Shown here: piece after piece, positions 35,391 through 49,540 of the stretch
How the letters are laid out: every line of letters starts with the position of its first letter
Position numbering within the stretch: position 1 is the first letter of the stretch
DNA from: Fratercula arctica
Taxonomy: Eukaryota > Chordata > Aves > Charadriiformes > Alcidae
Length of the DNA stretch: 64,000 nucleotides
Reading direction: 5' to 3'
Assembly: GCA_947846985.1 (NCBI GenBank)
Contig: CANTUZ010000008.1
Location: 41,992,817 to 42,056,816, forward strand
The notes under the pieces: generated by a model
What the model saw: only the letters and a program-made list of their open reading frames with translations
What the model was told of the DNA's origin: nothing
Databases searched by the model: none
Program-made: the position numbers and the translations under genes

Positions 35391-37635
35391 TTTTAATCTG
35401 CGCTGCTACTTCACTGTCCACAACAGAAGGAGAAGTTTGCTCGGATTTCCACATCCTTGATTCGAAGGGGTATTTTTAACATACTGGTATCTGTCTTTTG
35501 AAGTGCAGCATTTTAAAATCTGTCGCCACTTCCTCGGCAGCGGGGTGCGATGGGCTGGCCCCAGCTCTGGAATGAGCCCTGACCTGTGGGTAGTCTGGTT
35601 TTGCAGCCCAAGGGAGAACAGTGGAGGGAAGGGAGGTTGTCCCTAGTGAGTGGAAACAGATTATATTCTTTATCAGCTAATGCAACCGGCATGTGAATCC
35701 TTACCTCTCAAAGCCAATTTCAGTATGTTTTGGGAGCTGAATCCCACCTTACTCTCCCCTTTATCTGTAGGAAACCAAAGCATGGTCTGGCCAGCTGTTT
35801 GCATTGGCAAAAACTAAAGTCTTTTTCTCTTCCCCCAAAAACTGACGGAATTCTCTGTAAATCACCCAAAATGCCGTGGTCCATAGCAGAGGCTGTAATT
35901 TGCGTGTGTGCTGGGATGAGAGTGGCTTTCCTTACGCTGGGGACGCAGGCGTTGCGAGAAGCTGTGCATATGGCTTTGGCTGTGTTACACACCTCAAGGG
36001 GCACAGTCTTCTTCAGCCATTGTGCCTCAGTTCCTGAGGAGCAGGTGTCCTCCCTGCCACGTTATGGTAGTTCAGGTGGATATAGGGATGCGGAAAATAT
36101 TCTGTGGTGGGGGTGAGGCCAGGGTGGATGAGCTCAGTGTCCCATCTCTCATCCTCGTGGGCTGTGGCATCCGTTTCCTCTGATGCCTGCAGTCATCCCT
36201 TCCCGTGATAGACGGAGCTGGGGGTTTCCCGTTTATCCTTCGGATCGTGCACGTGGTGCAAGCGATGCTTTGGTCCACGGCACCTCCATCACGGAGCGCG
36301 TGGCCCTGCTCAGCTGATACCACCGAACACAACATTTCTCTGAAACGCTGTCAATTCTGGTGAAGCGTTTTTGTAATCTACCAGGGCATCAGGAGAAGGC
36401 CTTTCTATTTATTTGTCATCACTGACAGAAAATAAATAAAAAGCGCACTGTGGGAATTAAGGATGATGCACTCCCTGCTTTAGTGAGCAGGGTAACCCCC
36501 CAGCCTCTCCCTCCCGTCCTCCTCTCAGAAAAAGAGCACGTGTCAGGTTTGATTTATTTTCCTCCTTTCCCATACTATCTTCTTTGGGTTCAAACTTCAT
36601 ATTCCACAGCACATGCCCCAGGTTGCAGCATCTTTGGCAGAGTTTTTTGTTACTGCAGGAGATGACCGGTAACACAATATTGCCACGGGATACTCCGGGG
36701 GCTTTTGCTTGGGCATGTTGAGGGAAGGGGAGAGGAAGAAGATAAGGTCAATAATCCAATTTGTCTGAGGTAATGAAAAGGAACTCCAGTGATTTCTCAC
36801 CTCTTTAGGCTTTCTGCTAGCAGGCCTGAATTACAATTTCCTTGCTTCTCACTTTTGGTAAAGCAGAAACCACCTGCTGCTGCAGCCGTGCTGCTGCCTC
36901 TGCGACCTGCGAGGTCCGCGCGTTCTTCTCCCTTGTGCTGTGAATTGTGATTTTTTTCTCCACCGTAACGTCCAGTCCTTTATCTACTCCACTGCTGGAT
37001 TCTGAAACGCTTTTTATTTCGAAAGGCGGGTTGGGAACTCATCCTCGTTGTTGAGGATGCTTAAATGCTTCCTCTGCGTGGATGCAGGGGGTGAGCAGCA
37101 GAGCCGGGTCCCTGGGCACGGGGCAGGATGCAGCAGGGACAGCAGTCTTGCCCCACTCTCTTTTTGGGCTGCTGGTAGGTTATTTTGAGGCTTTTTTGGG
37201 GTGCTAATGGCAGGAGGGTCTCAGATCTTTGCTCGCACTCCACATGTGTTTTAGTACGTGGTGTGCCCGTGAGGAAAATCCTCAAGTTTTGCTGTAGCAT
37301 CCATAGCGTTATAATTGAACATGCACAACACTGGAGCTCTGAATGCCATTTAATTTTTATTTTTCATGCGGGGGTTCAAGTTTTTTGGGCGCAATTAATT
37401 AATGAGGAAAAAACAAATTATGCTGTTCAGCATAAAAGGCTTCTATGCCTAAAGCATCTAACCAGGAACAAATTTAAACAAATGGTCACATTAACACATT
37501 GCAACTAACTCCATTGGACTGCCCGTCTTACTCTTTTAGTAAAAAGGTTTTATTTGGTTTAATTTTTAATTTGTAACCTGGTGCAGGCTCCTGTCTCTTG
37601 CAATATGAATTGATTTGGCACTGAATCAAAAATTG

Positions 37636-37760
37636 TAGGGCCAAATTTCTAAACGTGATGTTTTCTATTTAGGTTCTTAAATCTAACTTTCCCAAAAGTC
37701 TCATTTTCTACTTTAGCATAAGGAAGGAGAGCTTAGATTTTCAAAAGGATCCTCTGCATA
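37636..37760. repeat. possible decayed palindromic repeat
   Basis: AGGGCCAAATTTCTAAACGT and TATTTAGGTTCTTAAATCTA are followed by CTTAGATTTTCAAAAGGATC, roughly a reverse-complement echo of the first part. The pattern 'taggttcctaaat ... attttcaaaagg' is common in old sauropsid repeats. Weak evidence. Confidence 0.3.
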
Positions 37761-38265
37761 AGGATGTGTTTTACTCGCAGGACTTAGTAGCTAAACTCTG
37801 CTGATGTCTTTGCCAGTTCACTTAAAGGATTTCTCTCTCTAAAGGATACGGTCATAAATTTGTGTACAGAGGACCCTTGGAAATCACCCAGGATTTCCCA
37901 GGAACTTTTCATGAGAGATTTGTCGCTACTCTTCTATAATAAATTGCCCAATCTGGAAGTAGGTTTTTCCCAGCAAAAAACCCTCAAATCACTGATGTTA
38001 AGTGATGTGCAGCCAGTTCAGTGAAGCTGATGGAAGAGTAAGTAGGTAGGCCGGCTAGGCAGTCCCCAGGATAACAAATGCAGAGACGAGCGAAGCCTGC
38101 TGCTCCGTGTTTCCGTAAAGGCAGACTGCGGCTCCCTGCCTGTCAGTTGATATTTCACTTGTGCTCCTGGGACAGAGCCGAATCGGAGCAGTTGCAGCAC
38201 CTGATGCATCAGGAGAAATGTTTCATTTTACCTGAATATTAACAAAAAGCCTACTATGGAAGGGT

Positions 38266-38286
38266 AAAAAAAAAAAAAAAAAAAAA
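38266..38286. repeat. poly-A run (21)
   Basis: An uninterrupted A run with no recognisable repeat body upstream. Confidence 0.9.
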
Positions 38287-39129
38287 TCAATATTAGTAGT
38301 ATAAGCAAATACTTTCTGATGGCAGCATGGGCACAGTAAGTTTGCATTGAGGTTTTTTAAAAAAAAAGCTGTTTGAGAAGTACCTCAGCTATCCTTTGCA
38401 TACTGAAAGTATGTGCCAAACAAAAAAGGCTGAGATCTTAGATATACGTTTGACCAGGACAGATATTAACTGTAGCCCCATTGGACTCGGTTCTTATATT
38501 TAGAAGGACTCTGTCCGGGCTTTTCTTGTTATTGTGAAGAGACTTTAAAACCAATGTATGTTTATTTAAAAAAAAAAGTAATTAAAACCTTCCCAGGAAG
38601 AGACTTGAGCGCTGCTGTAGAGATAACCAGGCCTCGCTGTTAAGGAGAACACCATTATTTCATGAGTCGCTCCATTTGACTTCAAGGGCACCAAAGTTAC
38701 CAGCCAAGGGTTACGAAAAAATCTAAGTCTCTCTGGTTGCAAGGTCTGCGGGGGCTCCTTATCCTCAGTTAAATTTCTGTTTTGATACAGAAAATATCGG
38801 CGCTGTGTTTTGCACCAGTATGAAATTCGAAGAAGGGTAACTCATACTGAAACTTCTGCGCAGCACTTCCGTGCTGAGGCGGTAAAGGAGAGTTATTGTG
38901 CGGGGAAGCTTCCAATTAAGCAGAAAAAAGGAGTCGGTTTGCTTTTTTGAAATAACATTTGACACTTACATGGTAAAATATGAAAGCTATTTGTAGGAAG
39001 TTAATCAGTTCATTTGCCTGGTTTCAGGTTGTATCAGCGAGACAGCGTTCGTGGCTGGTGCTATGAAGGCTTCAGCCAGCTGCCGTATATTAAAGATATT
39101 TATGAAACGACCGTGTCTTGCTAATAACC

Positions 39130-39420
39130 CTGACTCAGTCGGTCCACTTCACCTTTCATCTCAGTATTTGTTTACACAACAGCAAGTTAACTTGTGTGCT
39201 TTAGATACTGGTGTAGCCACAGAGCAGTAATATTTCATTATTATTTTTCTTGGAGGAGACGTAGCTGTAATGGAAGCATGTTCAAAAATGAACTGTGAAG
39301 TTTACTGTAATTTGGAGGTAAATATTTGAAATCGTACCTTTCAATTAATACTTTATTTAATTGTAAAATGATAAACTCCCATAGATTTATTTTAATTAAT
39401 TAATTTAATTATCAGGGCAG
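39130..39420. other. AT-rich unique stretch, possible conserved noncoding element
   Basis: Repeat-free sequence dense in TAAT/ATTA words, including TTTTAATTAATTAATTTAAT near its 3' end. About 3.6-3.9 kb upstream of the ZF2-3 exon. Inference only. Confidence 0.25.
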
Positions 39421-39656
39421 TTCCCTGGCACAAGCCCCTCTTATTAAGCCTTTAGGGTAGGTAATACTTCGCAGCTCTGGCTTACCTTGCCTTGTCCATT
39501 CCTGAAGTAACTTTAGATAATTAAATTCCCTGGGATGGAGAACAAGGCTTTTAAGGCATTCTGGGTTTTGTCTGGCTTTGGATCTTAAATCTGGAGTTGA
39601 AAAGGAGTATCTTTTTTGTTTGGTTAGCTGTTCCTCCCCCTCTCCCCACTCAGAAA

Positions 39657-39691
39657 CTCTCTCTCTCTCTCTTTTTTTTTTTTTTTTTTTT
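39657..39691. repeat. (CT)n followed by poly-T
   Basis: About eight CT units pass into a run of about 20 T. The tract lies 3.3 kb upstream of the ZF2-3 exon, too far to be its pyrimidine tract. Confidence 0.9.
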
Positions 39692-41257
39692 CTTTTTCAC
39701 TAAGGTTTGAGGTTTTTCTGCCCTGGTTTAGCTCTAAAATAGAGAAAAGGTTTGATACTTCAAGTAGACTAAAGATATTTTGCAGTCACGTAGTTCCCAG
39801 TGTTGAAAAGCAAACAGCTTGCTTTGTAACTTTTCAGGACATGTCCTTCTTATCAGGAGTTCTTATTTTAATAAATCAGTGCAAGTTTCTTAGAGTCAAA
39901 CAGTAGATACATAGACAGCTAGAACTGTGAAATACACACCATGCTGGTTATTAGCAGTAGCCTCTTGTGTGCCGCTTGTTTAATAGGGCTATAGTTTCTG
40001 ATATGTCTTTGCTGCCATCACCCCCAGAGATAGGAAAACATTTTAAACACAGCCAGGCACTGACATGTAGAGAAGAAATGTATTTAGGTAAAGACTTTTC
40101 GTGAGTGGATGTTTAATTTGAAGTGCAATTAATTGCAGCCTATGAATAAAAACTTTTACTTTTCACAGAAGCGTAAGGGAAGTGAATAAGGATGTCAAGG
40201 TTGTTATTTTGTTATTAGGAAATAATAATACAGAGAACTGCTTACAAACCTACTAGGAAAAGGCAGCAGGAGAAATAATTGGAAAAGAGTTATCTCGAGG
40301 CACTGAAGTGATGAAGAAAGCTGGTTTGCTGCTATCTGGAGTGGGCATCAGACAGCAGAATTCTTGGAAAACCAGCAAAATCTTCGTATTCAGTTTTTGT
40401 GCACCCTTCTGTTGGGTAATTGTCTCTCAGATTAGCCATGCTAAATGTAAAAGCAGCTAATGAATAACGTGGAGGTGGGACTAAAATTGCAGTCATCCCA
40501 CAAGCCTGCAGCTTAAACAAGGAAGAGGAATCAAATGATTGGGCAAAAGTATAACAAGCAGATCAAAGCAGTTATTTACCCAGAATTAAGCCAGTAGGAA
40601 TAATGAATTCATGCTAGCTTTAAATAGACACGAAGGTTATTTAAGGTAAGATGTGCTATTGTGGCAGATTCTGTCTGTTGCAAGAGAGGAGCAGAGCAGT
40701 GGTGACTTCGTGGTGAGGGTTTTCATGTCATCTTTGCCACTGAACTGTAGTGCGGGGACTGTCTGAATTCCTGACCAAAGGCTTTCAGCATCTCTCCAGC
40801 TGCCAGTTTATTGAGGGATAATACCTGCTCGTACGTGGCTTCCAAAATATCAAAGATAAGTGGGAGATGTAGCAGGTAAAACGCATTAACTGCAGAGTTT
40901 TAAATACAGCAGGAGTAAAAGGAAAGACTTTAGACCCGGTAAGAAACTCGTACCTTCTTTAATGTTTGTCATCCTGAAACTGAAGCTATCATTCCTGAAT
41001 ACCGAGAAACGTGTCAAAGGAAGGGGTTTTGCCTGTTTTCTCAGACAGTGAAAGCAAAACAGAAAAGAAAAAACCCATATATTTTTCTACTGCAGTCTCT
41101 TTACATATCTCTGCTATGGACATTTTGAAATGATAGAAAAGAAGATAATGGCTAATCAGATCTTTTAAGTATAGTGTGGGAGTTTAAAAGGGAAACCACA
41201 GACTCTTTACCAATTCCAATGAGCTCGTGTTCTGAAGAGCTTCATGCCCTGATTTTT

Positions 41258-41280
41258 TTATTTATTTATTTTTTTTTTTA
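41258..41280. repeat. T/ATTT-rich tract
   Basis: Repeated ATTT units flanked by T runs. Confidence 0.8.
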
Positions 41281-42067
41281 ATCATTACTCCATAACGTTC
41301 TTGGCAAGACTGTAGGAACCTTAGTATCTTTTTCAGTGCATCTGCAGTGGTTTCAGCTGTAATTGCAGCTCACGCATGTAAAGTGAAGTTGCAGAGGTAT
41401 GGCATATGTGCGGCCTTCTGCTGCCCTCCTGGCAGGACCAAAACGCTGGCAGTGATTTCAGCCAGTGAAGCAAGAATTGCTTGTGGACATCTGTAAGAGG
41501 TCTCTTCCTCCCGCTTTCCATTTGAATGAATAGATATATGTAGGACTTTACACTAGACACATGAACTACTTTGATGAAAACATAGCCTTGATTGGGTCTA
41601 GCAAGGGAGTAATCATTTTAAAGCAATTGAAAAAGGCTCTGGAGAGATGTGACAGATCACAGAACGTGTTTGTTTTTCGTGAGAACTGTGCTTCAGGCCA
41701 GTGAATTCAACCTCAGCAAGTCCCACCAGGCATTGACCAAGGCTCCGTAATAGGTGATACACTGAAAAAAAGGAATGAGACTGCGTACAGCTAAAACCTG
41801 ATGTTCAAGACCTTGTTGAAGTGGGACCCTGGTTGGTGGAAACATTTCAGCATCCCGAGCCCAGCTGCGGTCAAGCGCTTCGGCGAGGGGCCAGCACGAG
41901 GATATGCTTGCGCCCTGCTGATTCGCACTGTCCCCGGTGAGGCATAAGGAGATGATGAGAGCTGATTGCCTGCCCAAGAGTGCTGGAACAGACCGAGTGT
42001 CCTCAACAAATGTTGACATAGAGAATGGTTTTGACAATATTTTACAAAACCTGTGTGAGTTTATAGC

Positions 42068-42151
42068 ATCATGGAATGGTTTGGGTTGGAAGGGACCGTA
42101 AAGATCACTGAGTTCCAGCCTCCCTGCCCTGGGCAGGGACACCTCCCACAC
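42068..42151 (-). mobile_element. short CR1 LINE 3' end, minus strand
   Basis: Read on the minus strand it gives CCCTGCCCAGGGCAGGGAGG, then a GGTCCCTTCCAACCCAAACC-like end with an ATTCCATGAT terminus. Only about 85 bp remain, so it is strongly 5'-truncated. It lies about 0.8 kb upstream of the exon at 42985. Confidence 0.85.
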
Positions 42152-42959
42152 GGCCAGTTTATCAGGGGTTTTCCTCTAAATAATAACTTTTTTTTTTTTA
42201 ATGGACGTTTGTTGTTATGGACCTAATTCCCACTGTCCAGAGCAAATATGAAGGATTGACATCAAAACAAGTTCTGCATGTGTGTGTGTGAATGCATGGG
42301 GTGAAGGGAGAGGGGGGAAGGTGTAGATTTTCTGATTTATTTATTTTTTTCATCACATAAGTCTTTTCAATTAGTTTTACTTGGAATACAAATTTGCTTA
42401 TTTCACAGCTTAATGGCGTAAGATTTTTCTCAGTGTTTGCTACTGCCCAAAGTTTGTGGGCCTGATCCTCACTTGCATGATTCTCTTCACGCCACTCTAG
42501 CAATGCAAAGCAGCCTTTAAAAAGGGATTTCAATTAAAGGATAATGTAAGCAAAAGATTTGGTTGGAAGCAAAGACCTTAACTTTTGTCCGAGTCCAATT
42601 GTTACGATGAGTTCTAAATACTCGTGTTTATTGGACCTATACTAAAAATAAGTGCAAAACCATAGAGATAAATACTACAAAACCACAGTTATGGATTTAA
42701 ATTTGGAGCAGAGCTCATCTTTTATGAAGGATAAAACCTCTGAGGTGGAGAACTTTATGAAAATCGGGCTGTGTTAGTCACCTCAGGCTGATGCTGTAGA
42801 AAAACCCCAGATCGCTACGGGAGGCTTTGCCCTTTGTGCAAAAGAAACGGCCTCTGACTTTAGCAAGTGCTGTGTGACCGTGGTCGTGGGGACCGTGCCT
42901 GATGGCACTGTTATGAAGAGCGAGATAACGGGCTCCATGCATCTTCCACTGTTTCTTGA

Positions 42960-43211
<252 letters not shown>

Positions 43212-45462
43212 TGAAGCGGGTTGCCAAAATAACTGTGTTCCAGGTGGCTCTGGGTCTGGACCATCCTCTTCAGATAGCACAGCTCTGAACTTTGGGAAAG
43301 CCTTGACGTGAATCAGAAAAGTTGTGGTTCAGCCACACCTCTCCTTTTGTGTAGCTGAACTCCTCTGCTGATGCTATCGCGTTTCCCTTTGAATGGCTCC
43401 TTGGGTGTATCCAGACTTCACTGGCAGATTGTTTTGACACTCTCAGCCCCAAAGTGGCTGTGAAATTCCAAAGATCACAAAGAATAACTGTGTGCTCTTG
43501 GGAGCCTCCTTTGCAGTTCATACCCCTTTCTTCATCTAATAAATGCCATATGCTGGTGGAGTCCATACTTGTTCATCTTTCAAAAACCTCCTAATTGCAC
43601 TTTTGGGTCACTTACATCTTGCTGTGAAGTCCTAATTCATGGCAGCCACAGCACTCAGCCTGGAGCAGAAGGTGGCGGAGAGAGGTCGGGCTTGTCTTGC
43701 TTTGCCACTTGGTAGTGTCATGTCTGTATCAAGTCTACTTGATAGAGTTTCTTGATATGTTCTAAAGAAATACAGATGGTGTAACTGCATGTTAGTAGTC
43801 ATGTTGGTAGCCCTGATGATCAGGATCAGATATGTTTCCAGTCCCTGTACGTTACACCAAGGGGCCACATTCTGCCCACTTACTCGTTTGTGTCGGACTC
43901 CTGAGTAAGATCTTACCTTGCTGCGTTTTCTCTCTCCTAGGATGTTCAACTTTGTGTCCAGGCCATTTATAGGGGGCTGTGTTTTTCATTGTTGAATGAG
44001 CAGAGATAATTGGCCTGGATACAAGTGACAGCATTGCAGATGAACTTTTTTTGAGGTGTTAGCAAACGTGTGACTGCTGAAACGCAGTGGTTGAAGTGCA
44101 GCCGCAGGCAGAAACTCTGCATGTGAAAAATGTAGTCATGGAGCTTCCTGACTCTGTAGACGCATCTCTTCTACAGGGTCAGCCCCGCTTCAGCAGAGGG
44201 TTCTGTTTTATGAGCATTAGGTTGGTCTTAGGATACAGAGTTGCCTTGACATTTCCAAGAATCAGAAAGGAGAAGCTAGCGAGCGTCTGCAGGTGGGCTT
44301 TGGAGTACGCAGGAGGCTGTATTGATGCAAACGGACTGCTGACAGAAAGCACACGCTTCCAAGGGAGTGTGCAAGTGTGGGACGAGCCCAGGCGAGAATA
44401 ATCGCTTGAGAGTCGTCAGCTTGAGAGGATTAGATCTGAAAGTCAGAAGGGAAAAATGCCTGTGGTACTGTGAGTCGTAATTTTCACGTATCTGACCATA
44501 ACTGTAGTTTCAACTTGAAATTTAGTAAAAAAGAAAACATGATAAATATATTCACAATTAAATACAAAAGAGAGTTGTGACATAAAATAGCCCACATCAC
44601 AATACATGAGCATTGCGGTTGAAGATTGTTTTCATAATATGAATATAGATTTTGTTACCTAGATACAGCCATCGATAGAGATTGTTTGTTCTTCCTGGTA
44701 GAAAAGTACACGCCTGATGTCTCTGCTTCTTGCGTGAGGATGAAACGTAAAGGTGTGGGATTTTCAGAAGGCACCTAAGCTGCTTAGACACAGGAGTTCC
44801 CCTGCAGCTCCTTCCCTAGCTGACTTAGCTGTGCCCAATTTGTAATTTTAGGTTTTGTTTTGGGTGGGGAAAGCTTCACCCCTCTAAGCAGTCAGCTACA
44901 GCAGTGTTCAGCAGAGGGCAAGGGACGAGAGCTCCCATGGTACTCCCCGAGAACATTCGTAGAGTAGCGCTCAGGGATGAAGAGTTACCCTGAGGCATTG
45001 CCCTAAAACCTGGCTCCCACCTACAGAAAGGGGAAGCGCCAATCTGAACGTGAGCATGGGAGTTACGGTGACTTTCTGTCCCTGTTGTACAGGCAGGCGT
45101 GGTTGGTTTATGCGTACGTACGTGAACATGGTTCATGGAGAAGGTGGGTAGGTGTTCCCTAGAGACTTTAAGCAGTTTTGTATCAATGTACTACACAAGC
45201 ACTCTCTGCTTTAATAAATCACACATCCAAGTCCCTAAGTAGACCTTGAAGGTATAGCAAATCTAGTAAACTTCATCAAATGTGTACATCTTCTGCTAGT
45301 TCTGACCATAAAAGAGGATATCGGATAACATATAGAAAGAAGAGGTTGAAAACTATTTTAAAATGTGAGACTTCAATCCAGTTTCAATCTGGTAAACTTA
45401 ATGTCTAAATTGAGGTGAGTCTGAATATGTTTTTATGTTTGTAAGAGGAAAGCTCTTTAGAT

Positions 45463-45542
45463 CAGATCCTCAGCTGATATAGATTGGAATTACATCCCCT
45501 AAGCAAGGAAAGGACTGCTGTTTTGCACCAGCTGAGGATCTG
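45463..45542. repeat. 80-bp element with 14-bp terminal inverted repeats
   Basis: CAGATCCTCAGCTG at 45463-45476 is the exact reverse complement of CAGCTGAGGATCTG at 45529-45542, with a 52-bp interior. The 'gctgaggatctgg' end is a motif I associate with old non-autonomous palindromic repeats in amniotes. Confidence 0.6.
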
Positions 45543-45720
45543 GCACATGATTTCATAAATGCAAGACCAATTTCCTCTTCTATGTTGTATGTCCTTTTCC
45601 TCCTTAAATAAGAGAGTGCCATTATTCAAAAAAGCCCCACTCTTCTTTTCCTTCCTAAGAAGGTTTTAAACTACTCTATGTTTTATGGAAGGCAGAGTAT
45701 GCAAGAAAGAAATTGAAGAT

Positions 45721-45749
45721 TTTTTTTTTTATATCTTTTTTTTTTTCCT
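45721..45749. repeat. T-rich tract
   Basis: Two T runs separated by ATATC. Confidence 0.8.
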
Positions 45750-48700
45750 CCCAGATAGTTTGATGTGTGAATTTGAATGCACTTTGTTGGTGTCGCCACT
45801 TAGGCAGTTGCACCCTCTCCTACAGCCAGTTAGTCAACTTTTCCTGTGCTTCCTGCAGGGTTTTCATACAATGAGACAGGAAAGGTGAAAAAATAAGGAA
45901 ATGTAACTGCAAGGAGAAATTAGCAGAAGCATCTCGGAGATATTTGAAATAGCTGAAACTACTATTAACTTAAATAATAATTTGTGACAGCGTCTTTCTT
46001 TTCTCTTTTTTTTTTGCTTTGGATAGATTTTTTGTTCATGCTTTTTAATATTATTTCCTATTTATTTGAAAATGTTTCTAAGCATCACAGTCCACATTTT
46101 GCTTTCCTTTCTTGTACAGAATAATATCTTTCTATACAAGTGTTCCCAGGATGAGTGCTTAACAAAATATTACTTCACATCTGTAATGCTGCTGCTGTTT
46201 AACCCTAAGTAACTAAGGACTTACCTTGCAGTGATTTACTCCTGCAATTATTTACCTTTTACTGACATATGGCGTTCTGATGAACTTTGTGTCTATATTT
46301 TCCTCCCACATGCAGCTTCTTTGGTTTCAGGAATATAATGATGCCTCCAGGACATCAGTAGGATAACGCCTGGGGAGAGATTCATGCACAGAATTACACT
46401 AAGAGTGGGCATGAGCCTCAAGGTACTTACAGGGCTTTCAGATGGTGTTTTCAGAATTAACTCTATAGTTCCACAACGGAGATAATACAGGAGAGGTGCC
46501 CGAGTGGGCTTCCAGGGCGTGAGTGTAAGTACAGGCTCCGGAGGGTTGGGGCAGACATTGGTAGCCCCCTCCTGCAGGGTGCGCTTGAGACACCAGCAGG
46601 GATTGGCTTCACCTTGCCTAGCTTTTCCTGGTTTTAAAGAGGAAAACACCCAGACAAAGCCGGTCCCCTGACGGCAGTCCCAGAGTACCTGCTGGCTCAC
46701 CCGGAGACCTGCCCAACTTCTCCAGCGTCTCTAGAACTGTGCAACGAGACAAAGGCAGATAGGAAACAGGTGAAACGAATTCTACTGTAGACAATTAATG
46801 AACAAACCCCAGAAGTTTTAAGGAAGACAGATCGATCTGATAATTAATGCACCTAGGTGTTGACGTTTGTACTTTGAAAGATATGACGTACAACCTGGTG
46901 CTGTTTTACCCTGAAAAGCCAGGCATCCTCAAATGGGCACATAAAATTGGCAATTATGCTTTGATATGAATTTCTCTCGTGTCTAAAATGGAGCCAAGTC
47001 AGCCCTCCTCCCATAATGCTATTGTAAACATAAACGCTTTGATAGTTCTTAAAAAAAGTCAAGGCTGCAATGATGAGCAATCTGGAAGAGCCCATAGAAA
47101 ACATGAGTGCATTAGTTTTCCGAGCGGGGCTTGGGCAGTAAGCCATAAATGAGGGATAGGATCACTCGCTGAGGGGAAAACAAAGCACAGAATAGGTTTT
47201 CATTAAGTGAGCACCATCCCTCCATCCTTTGCACTAAGCGAGAGTGGTCCTGTGGGCAAATTATTTTGTGATTAAAAGACTGTCTCATCATGCGTACACA
47301 CAAACTGGCTACAAGAAGCCTTCTCAGGCAACCTTAATTCTGGAATTTCCTGATTTTTCTCTTTATCTTGGCAGCTTCAATCATCTTCCCTTACTGGGGG
47401 CTTATGTAAGTGTTATTCATATATGAAAGCTGTTTTACTGTTTGTTTCTTCCTAAAAAATGGGTAGTCAGATCATTATTTTTTCCTGTCACAGAAGCTTT
47501 TCCTCACAATGTATTTTAAAATTTGCTTCCAAGCTACTTCTTCCCTGTTTAGAAAATGCCCTTTTTTTCCCTTTTCTGCTTTTAACAAATATTTGCTTTT
47601 TCCTCCTCCTCTTCTTCCTGTGCTGCTGCTGCACATTGTTTGTTACTGCCCAGCTCTTCAATAGCACTGAACTAATGGTATCATTTTATTTGCAAAAGAA
47701 AAGCGGGGAAGCATGTGTTTTGAAAAGAAGCGCTTAGGCAAAAACTCCCAAAAGCACAATCTTAGCAAACTATGTACAGTGCACAAGATAAAAGGCATGT
47801 ATAACTAAAAAGGTAAATGCCATGTTCACGGAAAGGTAGTTTTGTAACTCTTCCTATGTTTCTTGGTTGGCAAGTCTAGCTTTCTCATCTCTTCTTCTCC
47901 GTAAGGACTTCTCTCTCAGCTCCTCCCGCGTGGTAGGGAGCCGTTCGCCGTGTCCAACACGTGTGCAGTTGCGTGGCCGGTGGGATTCCTGCGTGCGCGA
48001 CTGTGCTCAGAGGCAGAGGGGACCTGCAGCCTGGTTCTGACGACGTGCCTGAGTCAGGACATGTTTGGGAGAGTCATTCCACCCACGAATGTCTCAGTCC
48101 AGCTGAAAAAATTGGATGAACAAGCACAGTGCTAAAACCCCACCAGTGCTGGGCGTAAAGTCCTGCTTGTCAAAAGCCAGAGAGAATTACTGAAACAGCA
48201 GCAAGGATGGTTATTAAGAATAATAAAGAGTCAATGTTTTAAACTGCTTTTTTCACCTTGAAGAGACTTTGACCACTATTAACTTCTCCACTCTCAAAAG
48301 GCCTGATATCTACTCCGTAACCATGTTCTTGAGGATGGGAACATCATAATCAGAAGAATCTCGGGACCTGAAATTCTCATTACACTCTGAGCTAGACTCA
48401 CTCAAACACATACAGAATGGGGGAAAAAAATTTAAATGTGAACAAGTAGGGTACTATCTGTGAAAAATGAAGCGAGTATGTGAAGGGGCAGAGGGGATAT
48501 TTTGCATACAAATCCCAGTTCTGCAAATAGCTTAGCAAACAGCATCTTCCCTCAGTTGGGATGAGCTGGTGGACATTTATTCTGTTGATCTGATACTTTG
48601 AGCTCTGTTTAATCAGGCAGAGCTGCTCTTTCTCTCAGGTTTTCTTCTGCTGTTTCAGTTAAACTCAGTGGAATTAACCTCATCGCAAAATCATTTTGTG

Positions 48701-49520
48701 TTTTTCTTATCAGACTCCAGGTTCCAAACTGTTATGAGCATGTACACAATACTGCAGCAGCTCTGCTTTCTCGTTAATGCTTCCAGTACCTCGAGGCCTT
48801 CGCTCTGCGTTGCAGAGTATCTAAAATCTCCGGTATTCTGCTTCCCGTATTGTTTGTATGTGCATTTTTGGAAGGTAAGATCAAAATGTCTACAAGGGTA
48901 GGAGGTTGGTATGCCAGAGCTTTCATCCCCTAGGCATCCTTATTTAAAGTTTAATCCTCTGTAGAGCCAACTTGTATCCCATGCTTCGCTAAAGCCCCCT
49001 CTGAACCTGATCCTTGAAGCGGTAGGGTCCTCTTCACCTCCAGAGCACCACCGTGACAAGTATTAGTACCAGCTACATGAAAAGATCATCTCTTACATGC
49101 TCAGAATTATCTCAGTGTACAAGCTTGGTCATGCTAAGCCTTTTCTACAGGGTGTAATTATCACTGAGAAGCCATCTTTGATGTAAAGATGCTGTAGGAT
49201 CATGATCTTTCCAGAAAAAGTACATTTGGGTTTTGGTTTTGGGGAGAACTCATGAAAAGATATGGTTCCACCCAGAGCAGTGAGTGTTCGCTTTTTTCTT
49301 GCTGGACTTTTAAAAATCTTGAAATTCCATAAAGATTCCTATTCTTGTCTGCAGTAGTTATGGATCAGTCTTTGACTGTTCAGCCCAGGAGATGTGTTCC
49401 CAACAGGAGAAGTGGTTCTGCCGAGCAAAGGGAGGTGTGCTGTGTGCCAGCCTCACGAGTCTCTCTTTCTCTTGGGACTGGGTTATCAGCTTTTCCCCCC
49501 ACACCCCTTTTTGGGTTTTC

Positions 49521-49540
49521 TTTTTTTTTTTTTTTTTTTT
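49521..49540. repeat. poly-T run (20)
   Basis: An uninterrupted T run followed by a C-rich pyrimidine stretch. Confidence 0.9.

Noticed and set aside
41693..42151. 152-codon minus-strand open frame
   Set aside because: It begins inside the short CR1 copy at 42068-42151 and continues into unremarkable intron.
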